DNA of 64,000 nucleotides, taken from assembly GCF_035818475.1 (NCBI RefSeq), contig NZ_JAYMGV010000004.1, positions 1 to 64,000 of the forward strand, in the 5' to 3' direction. Made by a program: the position numbers and the translations under genes. Positions 37,401 to 44,672 of this stretch are shown piece by piece. The notes under the pieces are model-generated. The model searched no databases and was not told the DNA's origin. It saw only the letters and a program-made list of their open reading frames with translations. How positions within the stretch are numbered: the stretch's first letter is position 1; every line of letters starts with the position of its first letter. This DNA comes from Cognatitamlana sp035818475 (GTDB taxonomy: Bacteria; Bacteroidota; Bacteroidia; Flavobacteriales; Flavobacteriaceae).

Positions 37401-37913
37401 AAAGTGAACGAAAGGGATTAGTGATTTGAGAGATGCAGCTTGTGAAATTAAAGCAAGGTCATGTGATTCCTGAACCGAAGCACTACCTAACATGGCATAA
37501 CCTGATTGACGAACTGCCATAATATCACTATGGTCTCCAAAAATAGAAAGCGCATGTGTAGCTATAGATCTTGTAGCTACGTGAATAACATTGGGGAGCA
37601 ATTCTCCTGCAATTTTATATAGGTTTGGCAGCATTAACAGTAAGCCTTGAGAGGCTGTAAATGTAGATACAAGAGATCCGGTTTGAATAGCTCCATGCAT
37701 AGCACCGGCAACACCAGATTCGCTTTGCATTTGAAAAACAGAGGTTGCATTATCAAAGGCATTGGTCATATTTTCAGAATGCCATTGTTCAACAAGTTCA
37801 CTCATATCAGAAGCCGGAGTTATAGGGTATATAGGAAAAACCTCATTTATTTTATAAGCTATTTGAGCTACAGCTTGATTTGCTGTTAAGATGCTAAAAG
37901 ATGAAGTTTTCAT
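34431..37913 (-). CDS. nifJ: Pyruvate:ferredoxin (flavodoxin) oxidoreductase
   Basis: A 1160-residue single-chain PFOR, which oxidises pyruvate with CoA to acetyl-CoA and CO2 and passes electrons to ferredoxin or flavodoxin. Domains in order are the pyrimidine-binding/POR_N part (SILTANQAVAQIAYKINEVFPIYPITPASDM), the transketolase-C-like part, the gamma/EKR region (HNFTVGIKDDITHLSL), and two 4Fe-4S motifs near residues 656-730 (CTQCGACSMACP, CNACHNCIDACP). The thiamine-diphosphate part follows (GCGEAPYLKLMSQLFGDRL, then GGDGWAYDIGYGGIDHVLAS and DNEVYDNTGAQAS). I use the ATG at 37913; a longer reading starts inside a terminator-like hairpin. The gene lies behind osmC. PFOR in an otherwise aerobic lineage suggests use under low oxygen. 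Confidence 0.94.
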   Translation of the reverse strand: MKTSSFSILTANQAVAQIAYKINEVFPIYPITPASDMSELVEQWHSENMTNAFDNATSVFQMQSESGVAGAMHGAIQTGSLVSTFTASQGLLLMLPNLYKIAGELLPNVIHVATRSIATHALSIFGDHSDIMAVRQSGYAMLGSASVQESHDLALISQAASLKSLIPFVHFFDGFRTSHEINKIQTIDNNIIHSLIDQNTIKKHKQRALTPNNPVIKGTSQGPDLFFQSREAINPFYDQCPEIVQNYMDLFGTLTGRFYKLFDYYGHPEAEHIIISMASSTDTIETTINELNKSGNKYGLIKVRLFRPFSTKHLIKVLPNSVKSIAVLDRTKEPGAPGEPLYLDVLQSISNAYQNKQTSTFPIVIGGRYGLSSKQFTPAMVQAIYNHLKQEHPRHNFTVGIKDDITHLSLDFSEDITMKNDFYEAIFYQGKTNNTASSFSNTLKLIGAKENTFIQGYTERNYKKSNTNNIAHLRISNTLIKAPYLIEQADFIGCQNANFTQNDEAIKKLKPKGTLLVNTSLTSKAFWQSLSANKQHEIINKNINVLIVNIEELKANQVLKTNTITELHACFLSLNSELLNDGSITDLNEFIYKVNTSIDNNTSAPSKTDSLYESTFFEKLLKNNGDTIPVSMIPVDGTYPTNTSIHNPVQISYTIPDWNTDLCTQCGACSMACPQAALRLKVYEDSYLNSTPKTFKSIKSKDFDLLNYTIQINPEQCNACHNCIDACPTDALKETNKNKVLNNEKDNWTYFESIPEFDRTQIDVNKISQQQLQEPLFKYSSGVEGCGEAPYLKLMSQLFGDRLLIANATGASSIFGGALPTTPWAKNINGHGPAWSNSLFEDNAEFGLGFRMSINQQERQAKILLKKLIPLLDSNLVQDILNAHQTTELEISQQRIRVERLKKYLEKTETPEAKRLLHIADNLIKKSVWIIGGDGWAYDIGYGGIDHVLASGENVNILVLDNEVYDNTGAQASKATPFGATAKFAFNGKQKQKKDLGLLAMTYDNVYVASVAIGADQEQTLKAFNEAESFDGPSIIIAYCHSESHGIDMKRPGKYHKAAVDSGQWLLYRNNPQKSNNNLSTLQLDSKVPSIKIKDYLKLENRFSKLFKNNPEQLSNVMHQIQKYTDKRFDKYLAMSLSNIPHRSKLLQDYKIKQQLTFRK

Positions 37914-37935
37914 TTTACTGTGGTGTTTAATTTGA

Positions 37936-37970
37936 TAAAAAGACTGCACTTCTAAGTACAGTCTTTTTTA
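37936..37970 (-). terminator. Terminator or attenuator between osmC and nifJ
   Basis: A 15-bp stem (37937-37951 with 37954-37968, one G-U type mismatch) with a 2-nt loop, followed on the minus strand by a T tract. It lies 8 nt after the osmC stop and only 23 nt before the nifJ ATG, so it may reduce rather than fully stop transcription into nifJ. Confidence 0.75.
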
Positions 37971-37978
37971 ATAGGTTT

Positions 37979-38533
37979 TTACCCTTTTACAATTTCAATC
38001 TTAACAGGAGTTGGATTAGAAATCATATCAAATACAGGGGAGAATTTTGCTAAATTTTCAAGTTGTTCAGCAGAAGCGTCAGATTTAACCTTTAACTGCA
38101 TGGTAATACCGTTAAAACCGGTTCTTACTTCAGGATCTAATCCTAAAAACCCGTGTAAATCTGCATCTCCTTTAATAGTTGATTCAGCACCTTCAATATC
38201 AATGCCGTTAGCTGCAGCATGATATACCATAGCTCCGGTTAAGCATGAACTTAATGCGTGTAATACTACCTCTGGCGGCGTTGGAGCCTCATCTTGTCCA
38301 AGAAGTACTTGAGGGTGGCTACATTCCATGGTGAACGTTTTTTCACGGGTAGTATCTTCCTGTCCGGCGCCATAAAAGCTTTTAACACTGGATGCACAAT
38401 GTCCACCATCAATCCAGTTATTCTTTGCTCTGAATTCAAATTTTGCTAATTCAGGTTGTTCTTGAATGTGTCCAATAGTTTCTACTAGCTGGTCTACATT
38501 TACTCCGTTTTTTACATTGTCTGTTGTAATCAT
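37979..38533 (-). CDS. OsmC-family peroxiredoxin-like protein
   Basis: A 184-residue OsmC-type protein that likely reduces organic hydroperoxides with cysteine thiols. Cysteines are visible in GGHCASSVKSFYGAG, FTMECSHPQVLLG and the family signature PPEVVLHALSSCLTGAMVYHAAANGI; the last holds the expected reactive Cys. It is the first gene after a near-consensus sigma-54 promoter (38581-38595) and precedes nifJ on the same strand. Protection against oxidants of the oxygen-sensitive PFOR encoded next to it is a reasonable inference. Confidence 0.87.
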   Translation of the reverse strand: MITTDNVKNGVNVDQLVETIGHIQEQPELAKFEFRAKNNWIDGGHCASSVKSFYGAGQEDTTREKTFTMECSHPQVLLGQDEAPTPPEVVLHALSSCLTGAMVYHAAANGIDIEGAESTIKGDADLHGFLGLDPEVRTGFNGITMQLKVKSDASAEQLENLAKFSPVFDMISNPTPVKIEIVKG

Positions 38534-38580
38534 TTTTTTAAAATTTAAATTGTTAAACGTTGTTGTTTGACTAGAATAAA

Positions 38581-38595
38581 GCTAATGGCGTGCCA
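38581..38595 (-). promoter_or_regulatory. Sigma-54 (-24/-12) promoter of osmC-nifJ
   Basis: On the minus strand the sequence TGGCACGCCATTAGC matches the sigma-54 consensus TGGCACGN4TTGC at all but one defined position, with the exact GG-to-GC spacing. The -12 element lies about 48 nt before the osmC ATG, giving a normal leader. The neighbouring gene (38710-40542) encodes a sigma-54 activator. Confidence 0.8.
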
Positions 38596-38652
38596 ATCTA
38601 TATAAGAAACTTGTAATCAGTTAGTTGTATTAAATTAATGATTACATGTGTT

Positions 38653-38706
38653 AACGAAAATTCGTTTATTAACGAAATATCGTTATGTTATTTATGAGAT
38701 TTCGTG
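38653..38706. promoter_or_regulatory. Twin palindromes, probable activator binding sites upstream of osmC
   Basis: AACGAAAATTCGTT (38653-38666) and AACGAAATATCGTT (38671-38684) are inverted repeats with centres 18 bp apart; a third half-site ATTTCGT lies at 38699-38705. They stand 58-90 bp upstream of the -24 element, the usual place for enhancer sites of sigma-54 activators. The Fis-type activator encoded next door is the natural candidate to bind them. Confidence 0.65.
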
Positions 38707-38709
38707 AAT

Positions 38710-40542
38710 TTAAACGGGTCTTTCTAGTTTTAAAGACTTGATCTTTGAGGCTAATGTAGTTGGGGGTAGTTTTAAAAGGGCAGCAGCGCCATTTTTACCG
38801 GAGATTTTCCATTTGGAGAGCTTTAGTGCATTTAAGATATTTTGCTTTTCTAATTCAATCAACTCGACAGAAGTCAATACTTTTTCTTGTATAGGTTCCA
38901 GAGGATTTTCCTGACTATTGGATTCATTTGGTATGATATTGCGCCAGTTGATAGCGCCGTCTTTAGATACAATAACTGCCCGCTCAATTAGGTTTTGGAG
39001 TTCCCTGACATTACCAGGCCAGGAGTAGGTTTTAAGAAGGGCTTTATCTGTGTCGGATAGAGCAATAGCATGTTTATTTAGCTTTTTTGAAAACTGATCT
39101 ATCATTTCCTGGGCAATCACACAAATATCTCGTTTTCGGTCTCTTAGTGCCGGAACATTAATGGGAAACACATTTAGCCGATAATATAAATCTTCCCTGA
39201 ATTCTCCGGTTTTTGAAAACTTAAATAAATCTCTATGTGTTGCTGCAATGATTCTAACATCTACTTTTATGGTTTCTGAGCTTCCAACAGGATCAAATTC
39301 ACCTTCTTGAATAACCCGAAGTAGTTTAGGTTGTAATTCTAAAGGCATTTCACCAATTTCGTCTAAAAATATGGTGCCTTTGTCTGCTAACAAAAACCGG
39401 CCTTTTCTTCTAATGGTTGCCCCGGTAAAAGCCCCCTTTTCATGGCCAAATAGCTCGCTTTCAATGAGATTAACAGGTATAGCACCGCAGTTTATGCGAA
39501 TTAAAGGTTTGTTGTTTCTATGACTTTCTTTATGAATAGCTCTGGCAATTAATTCTTTACCGGTACCGGTTTCCCCTTGAATTAATACCGTGGCATCTGT
39601 TTTTGCAACCTGGTGGATTAAGTTTAAAGTTGCTTTCATCCTTTGGTCTTCTGCTATAATGCCATAACTATTGGTTAATTTATTTATCTCTTCTTCCAGA
39701 TATTGGGTTTGTTTGGTTAATAAATTAATCTTGTTTTCAGCAATAATACGCTCATCAATATTTCTTAAAATTAAAATATAAAAAGTCTCTGCACCCAGAC
39801 CATAGGTACTTAAAGTGCCTTCGTTAAGTGAGGTTCCTCCATTGGATCCAATAATATTTACAATTTTAGGCAGGTATTTATTTGAGGTTTCATCTTCGTT
39901 GTTAGACCTTACTATAGTCTCAATTAATTTGGAGCTTTTATCATCAAAAAAGTAGAGTACATTCCGCTGTAGGGCATCATCATTTTCCAGTATAAGGTTT
40001 GCCGCTTTATTGGTGAGTACAATTTTATACTGACTGTCAAACATGATAATAGCATCCATAGCACCATTAATAAGCCCGCTCATTTTAGAATTAGCCAGTT
40101 CAAGAGCTTCTTTAGAACGGGCTAAGTGCTCTTGAAAAGTATCCAATTCTCTGTGGCGCTTAATCATAACCGATAAAATGCCTTGAGAAAATCCACTATC
40201 CTGTACCATTAAATCTAAAAAGTGCTGACGTTCAATTTTTAAAACCGTAGTTTTTTCTATAGCTGTAATGGAGGCAGAACGTGTCTCGTTATCAATTAAA
40301 GCATATTCACCAAAGCAATCCCCGGAAGAAAGCGTATCATAAACATGAGTGCTGTCATGTACCTTAACTGAGCCACTAACTATAGCATACATGGCATTTC
40401 CTATATCATTTTTCCTGAAGATCAGTTCATTTTTTATATAGGTTTCTTTTTGAGAATTTGCTACCAGATTTTTAAGAGATGTATTTGAAACCTCTGAGAA
40501 AAAAGGGATTTTAGAAAGGAAATCTTCAAGGTTTTCAGGCAC
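38710..40542 (-). CDS. Sigma-54-dependent activator with cyclic-nucleotide-binding and PAS domains
   Basis: A 610-residue enhancer-binding protein. Residues ~10-125 form a cyclic-nucleotide-binding domain whose phosphate-binding cassette (GDCFGEYALIDNETRSASITAIE) keeps the Glu and Arg needed to hold cAMP. A PAS-like domain follows (~155-265, AMDAIIMFDSQYKIVLTN). The AAA+ domain (~300-530) has Walker A GETGTGKELIAR, the sigma-54 contact loop GAFTGA and the fold NVRELQNLIERAVIV. A Fis-type helix-turn-helix ends the protein (WKISGKNGAAALLKLPPTTLASKIK). It has no receiver domain, so nucleotide and/or PAS ligand should be the input. It lies directly upstream of the osmC sigma-54 promoter and divergent from a nucleotidyl cyclase. 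Confidence 0.9.
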   Translation of the reverse strand: MPENLEDFLSKIPFFSEVSNTSLKNLVANSQKETYIKNELIFRKNDIGNAMYAIVSGSVKVHDSTHVYDTLSSGDCFGEYALIDNETRSASITAIEKTTVLKIERQHFLDLMVQDSGFSQGILSVMIKRHRELDTFQEHLARSKEALELANSKMSGLINGAMDAIIMFDSQYKIVLTNKAANLILENDDALQRNVLYFFDDKSSKLIETIVRSNNEDETSNKYLPKIVNIIGSNGGTSLNEGTLSTYGLGAETFYILILRNIDERIIAENKINLLTKQTQYLEEEINKLTNSYGIIAEDQRMKATLNLIHQVAKTDATVLIQGETGTGKELIARAIHKESHRNNKPLIRINCGAIPVNLIESELFGHEKGAFTGATIRRKGRFLLADKGTIFLDEIGEMPLELQPKLLRVIQEGEFDPVGSSETIKVDVRIIAATHRDLFKFSKTGEFREDLYYRLNVFPINVPALRDRKRDICVIAQEMIDQFSKKLNKHAIALSDTDKALLKTYSWPGNVRELQNLIERAVIVSKDGAINWRNIIPNESNSQENPLEPIQEKVLTSVELIELEKQNILNALKLSKWKISGKNGAAALLKLPPTTLASKIKSLKLERPV

Positions 40543-40678
40543 TTTTGTTAAAATTTAGATTGCTGTCTTATGTTAAAGATATTAATTATTTGTGATACAA
40601 TGTAGATGGAGTTTTAAGATAAATTCATTCTTTAAAGATAATTGATTAAATTAGTGAGACCTAACTAAATAGATCAAA

Positions 40679-42715
40679 ATGCCAAGCAATAGACAACTTG
40701 CCGCAATAATGTTTACAGACATTGAGGGGTATACCTCCTTAATGCAGCAGGATGAGGGAGAGGCAGTTTTAATAAGAACCCGTCATAGAACGACTTTTGA
40801 AATGACTACAGAAGCCTATGACGGTAAGATTATTCAATATTTTGGTGATGGGACCCTAAGTGTATTTAAAAGTACGATAGAGGCCGTGGAATGTGCTATT
40901 GAGTTACAAAAAGCGTTTTATGAAGAACCGAAAATACCAGTTCGTATAGGGATCCATGTAGGTGATATTATTCAGTCTAAAGATGATATAATAGGAGACG
41001 CTGTTAATGTGGCTTCAAGAGTTGAATCTATAGGAGTTGCAGGTTCTATTTTAATTTCTGATAAAGTTAATGACCAGCTCAAAAACAAGAATAATATAAG
41101 AACGCAGTTTATTGATGAGGTTGAGTTTAAGAATGTAAGTAGGGTTATTCCAATTTTTGCGGTGACTAATGGTGATTTAATAGTTCCAAATAAGGAAGAT
41201 TTATCTGGGAAAACGAAGCCTAAAGATTTTAAAGAATACAAAGAGTACAGGAAAAAAAGTTTATATGTTTTGAGTGTCCTTTCAATCATAATTTTAGGAT
41301 TGGTTTACTTTATGATGGATGGTGTAAATGAAGATAGAAATATTGGAGCGGCTACTTTAGCTGTACTACCTTTTACTGATATGAACAACGATGATGAATC
41401 TGATATTTTTGCAGATGGGATTACAGAAGACATTATCACTCACCTTTCTAAAATCCAGGATTTGCAAGTGATTTCGAGAACTTCAGCAATGTTTTATAAA
41501 GACACTAGAAAAACCTTGCAGGAAATAGCCAAAGAGCTGGGGGTTAATTATATTTTAGAAGGAAGTGTTAGGGTTAATAACAATCAGGTTCGTATAAATG
41601 CTAATCTGGTAGATGCCGGTAATGACAAGAATTTATGGGCCGATAATTATGACAGTCCCTTAGTAGAAATCTTTAAAATCCAGAGTAGTGTCTCAAAAGA
41701 TATAGCCAGCGCTTTGCAAATTACTTTGAGCGAGGGGGAAGCGTTAAGGATTGATAACGAACCCACAACAAATACAGAAGCTTATACTGCATTTAAAGAG
41801 GCCCAAATGTATTTCCACAGGGGAGGTGGTAAAGTTGAAGAATTAAAGAAAGCTGAAAGTTTGTTTAAAAAGGCCATAGAATATGATCCCGAGTTTTGCA
41901 GGGCTTATGTTGGTGTTGCTGAAACCTATATGGAGTATATATTTTGGGGTAGGGAATCTCCAAAAAAAATGTTGGAACTTGCTTCTACTCCGGCATTGAC
42001 GGCCTTAGCTATTAATTCTAATGACGGCGGTACTTTTGGAGCTTTGGGTGCCATAAGTTATTACAGATACGAAAAAGAAACCGCAAAGCGGTATTTAAAG
42101 AAGGCCATTGAGCTTAATCACAGTTATGTTGGTGCTTATAATAAATTGGCATGGATTTATGCGTTTGAAAATAATTTAACCATGATGGAAGAAAACTTTA
42201 ATCAGGTTTTAAGATTAGATCCCTTATCTACTAAATACATTGGAGATATGGGGCAGGCGTATTATTATTTAAATGAGTTTCAAAAAGGAATCGATTTGAT
42301 GGATAAATCATTGGTCAAATTTCCTGATGATAATATGCTAAAGTGGGTTAAAGCCACTAGTCTTTCTGCTTTAGGAAAATACCATGAGGCCATAGCAATC
42401 TATACATCAAGAAGTGTGGCTTCTAACACTAACTGGATGCTTGGATATTGTTATGGTATGGTTGGAGAACATGATAAAGCTAGACTGATATTGGAATATC
42501 AGCTTAATAAAAATAAAGAGGTTTATGTTCCGGCCTATATGATTGCAACTATCTATATAGGATTGGGCGATAAAGAAAATGCCTTAAAATATTTAGAAAA
42601 AGATTATGAATTTGGAGGGCAGGGATTATTTTTTTGGGGACTGAAACAAGATGTGAAATTCAGATCACTTCGGAATGAACCGCGTTTTATTGCCCTGCTA
42701 AATAGAATTTCTTAA
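40679..42715 (+). CDS. Class III nucleotidyl cyclase with TolB-like and TPR regions
   Basis: A 678-residue protein. The N-terminal class III cyclase domain (~5-165) has metal ligands Asp14 (FTDIEGYTS) and Asp57 (YFGDG) and the catalytic Asn110/Arg114 (DAVNVASR). The base-partner Asp103 is present, but the usual base-selecting Lys position is Gln53. A membrane helix follows at ~195-215 (LYVLSVLSIIILGLVYFMM). A FlgO/TolB-like domain spans ~225-345 (LAVLPFTDMNNDDESDIFADGITEDI), then TPR repeats run to the end. The cyclase is cytoplasmic and the sensor part probably periplasmic. It starts 136 nt from, and opposite to, the cyclic-nucleotide-binding sigma-54 activator, which may be the receptor of its product. 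Confidence 0.88.
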   Translation: MPSNRQLAAIMFTDIEGYTSLMQQDEGEAVLIRTRHRTTFEMTTEAYDGKIIQYFGDGTLSVFKSTIEAVECAIELQKAFYEEPKIPVRIGIHVGDIIQSKDDIIGDAVNVASRVESIGVAGSILISDKVNDQLKNKNNIRTQFIDEVEFKNVSRVIPIFAVTNGDLIVPNKEDLSGKTKPKDFKEYKEYRKKSLYVLSVLSIIILGLVYFMMDGVNEDRNIGAATLAVLPFTDMNNDDESDIFADGITEDIITHLSKIQDLQVISRTSAMFYKDTRKTLQEIAKELGVNYILEGSVRVNNNQVRINANLVDAGNDKNLWADNYDSPLVEIFKIQSSVSKDIASALQITLSEGEALRIDNEPTTNTEAYTAFKEAQMYFHRGGGKVEELKKAESLFKKAIEYDPEFCRAYVGVAETYMEYIFWGRESPKKMLELASTPALTALAINSNDGGTFGALGAISYYRYEKETAKRYLKKAIELNHSYVGAYNKLAWIYAFENNLTMMEENFNQVLRLDPLSTKYIGDMGQAYYYLNEFQKGIDLMDKSLVKFPDDNMLKWVKATSLSALGKYHEAIAIYTSRSVASNTNWMLGYCYGMVGEHDKARLILEYQLNKNKEVYVPAYMIATIYIGLGDKENALKYLEKDYEFGGQGLFFWGLKQDVKFRSLRNEPRFIALLNRIS

Positions 42716-42834
42716 ATTTTAGCTATGTAGTAGCTCATCTGATTGAAGTTTGTCAAAAAAAGTTAGATAAGGCATATTGTTTTAGAGGTGTCAGGTGTAA
42801 AAGGTTTATTTTTCAATTGAGGGTTGTAACATTT

Positions 42835-42876
42835 TTGATTTTGATGCGTCATATATGCGTAATCAATCAAAATCAA
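42835..42876. repeat. 11-bp inverted repeat before the DUF4870 gene
   Basis: TTGATTTTGAT (42835-42845) is repeated as its reverse complement at 42866-42876, 20 nt apart. It ends 8 nt before the ATG at 42885. An operator or a 5' hairpin controlling translation are both possible. The upstream ATG at 42855 lies within its loop. Confidence 0.55.
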
Positions 42877-42884
42877 TCGCCATC

Positions 42885-43223
42885 ATGAGACAGGACAACC
42901 AACTTTTAGTTATCACCCATTTAAGTCAGTTAATCACCTTAGTTATAGGGTTTGGCAGTTTAATTGTACCATTAATACTGTGGCTGACCCAAAAAGATAA
43001 GGTATATCAAATGGATGACCACGGAAAAAACATTATAAACTTTCAATTAAGTTTAATTGTTTACTGCTTAATGTGTATTCCACTTATTTTATTATTTGGT
43101 CTAGGTTTAGTAGGCTTTATTATTTTAGGTGTTATAGGCTTTATATTCCCTATAATTAATGCGGTAAAAGCAAGTAATGGTGAAGTGCCAACTTATCCAT
43201 TATCATTTAGGTTTATAAACTAA
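42885..43223 (+). CDS. DUF4870 membrane protein
   Basis: A 112-residue protein of DUF4870 with three membrane segments: LVITHLSQLITLVIGFGSLIVPLILWLTQK, FQLSLIVYCLMCIPLILLFGLGLV and IILGVIGFIFPIINAVKA. The motif DDHGKNIINFQLS between the first two is typical. The function of the family is unknown. I prefer the ATG at 42885 (MRQDNQLLVITHL) over 42855 because the latter falls within an inverted repeat and adds a tail that the family lacks. Confidence 0.78.
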   Translation: MRQDNQLLVITHLSQLITLVIGFGSLIVPLILWLTQKDKVYQMDDHGKNIINFQLSLIVYCLMCIPLILLFGLGLVGFIILGVIGFIFPIINAVKASNGEVPTYPLSFRFIN

Positions 43224-43305
43224 AACATACAAAAATCAAATAAAAATTCATAAAATAGTCATTATCTCTTAATTTTATTAGTTAGTATTGTTAGATGGGA
43301 TAAGC

Positions 43306-43336
43306 AAAAACACTCACTAAAAGTGAGTGTTTTTTT
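43306..43336. terminator. Bidirectional terminator between DUF4870 and dnaN genes
   Basis: A perfect 13-bp stem (AAAAACACTCACT, 43306-43318, pairing with 43322-43334) with a 3-nt loop and T tracts on both strands. It lies between two convergent genes and can serve both. Confidence 0.88.
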
Positions 43337-43380
43337 ATTTTATATGATCAGATATTCTGCTTTGTTTGCTCAGAAATGAA

Positions 43381-44499
43381 CTAGCTATTCAGCATCACAG
43401 GCATAACCAGCATAGTTACTTGTTCACCTTCATCAAGGCCGTCAATTGGAGTTAAAATTCCCGCTCTATTAGGCATACTCATTTCTAATTGTACATCATC
43501 AGAGTTTAGGTTATTAAGCATCTCTGTTAAAAACCTGGAGTTAAAACCAATTTGCATATCGTCCCCTTGATAATCACAAGTTAAACGCTCTTCTGCTTTG
43601 TTACTGTAATCAATGTCCTCAGCAGAAATGTTAAGTTCTGCTCCGGCAATTTTTAAACGAATTTGGTGTGTGGTCTTGTTTGAAAATATACTAACACGGC
43701 GTACAGAATTTAAAAACTGGTTTCTACCAATTACCAATTTATTAGGGTTCTCTTTAGGAATTACGGCTTCATAATTAGGATATTTCCCGTCTATTAATCG
43801 GCAAATTAATTCTGAATTTTCAAAAGTGAATTTTGCATTACTCTCGTTGTACTCAATGGTTACGTCATCTTCACTTGCCGCTAAAATACCTTTTAAAAGA
43901 TTTAGAGGTTTTTTTGGCATTATAAATTCAGCAACCTGATTTGCCTTAATATCCTCACGTGTATATTTTACTAATTTATGGGCATCGGTAGCCACAAAAG
44001 TCAAACCTTCTGTTGAAAATTGAAAAAATACACCGCTCATTACAGGGCGTAGATCATCGTTACCAGCAGCAAAAATGGTTTTGCTAATAGCAGTGGCTAA
44101 TACATCCCCGGTGACAACTGTTTTACTAGGGTCTTCAAGAGCAACTGCTTTGGGAAATTCATTACCGTCAGCATAAGCTAAAGCATATTTACCGTGATTA
44201 GAACTGATTTCAACGGTGTTATTATCTTCTACAACAAAGGTTAAAGGCTGTTCCGGGAATGTTTTTAAAGTATCTAATAACAACCGCGCCGGAATAGCAA
44301 CACTGCCCTTGCTTTCACTTTCTACATTCAAAGTAGAGGCCATTGTGGTTTCTAAATCACTGGCAGAAACAGTAAGCTGACTGTTGTCTAATTCAAATAA
44401 GAAATTATCTAAGATAGGTAAAGTGTTTGAGCTATTAATAACACCACCTAGAACCTGTAACTGTTTTAATAAATAAGTACTTGATACTATAAATTTCAT
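43381..44499 (-). CDS. dnaN: DNA polymerase III subunit beta (sliding clamp)
   Basis: A 372-residue sliding clamp that tethers the replicative polymerase to DNA. The three-domain clamp is visible from MKFIVSSTYLLKQLQVLGGVI through SGVFFQFSTEGLTFVATDAHKLV to the end MLVMPVMLNS, the usual closing motif. Length is typical. It lies after the gliding genes rather than beside dnaA, as is common in Flavobacteria. The 174-nt gap to gldG contains no terminator that I can see. Confidence 0.95.
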   Translation of the reverse strand: MKFIVSSTYLLKQLQVLGGVINSSNTLPILDNFLFELDNSQLTVSASDLETTMASTLNVESESKGSVAIPARLLLDTLKTFPEQPLTFVVEDNNTVEISSNHGKYALAYADGNEFPKAVALEDPSKTVVTGDVLATAISKTIFAAGNDDLRPVMSGVFFQFSTEGLTFVATDAHKLVKYTREDIKANQVAEFIMPKKPLNLLKGILAASEDDVTIEYNESNAKFTFENSELICRLIDGKYPNYEAVIPKENPNKLVIGRNQFLNSVRRVSIFSNKTTHQIRLKIAGAELNISAEDIDYSNKAEERLTCDYQGDDMQIGFNSRFLTEMLNNLNSDDVQLEMSMPNRAGILTPIDGLDEGEQVTMLVMPVMLNS

Positions 44500-44672
44500 G
44501 CGAAAATATTATGATTTTTATAAGGTTGTTTACCAAACAGATTTTAATCATTTTCTAAAAGTACAGACCAAAAAATATTTAGTAACGTAAAACTTTCCTT
44601 GTTTAAATTGTAATTATGCTTCTTACAAATATATTCTAAAGCCAGAATATTTGGAAACAAACTTATTAACAT

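Noticed and set aside
37914..37949. Earlier start for nifJ adding 12 residues
   Set aside because: The start would lie inside the terminator-like hairpin, and the conserved PFOR sequence begins at MKTSSFSILTANQAV.
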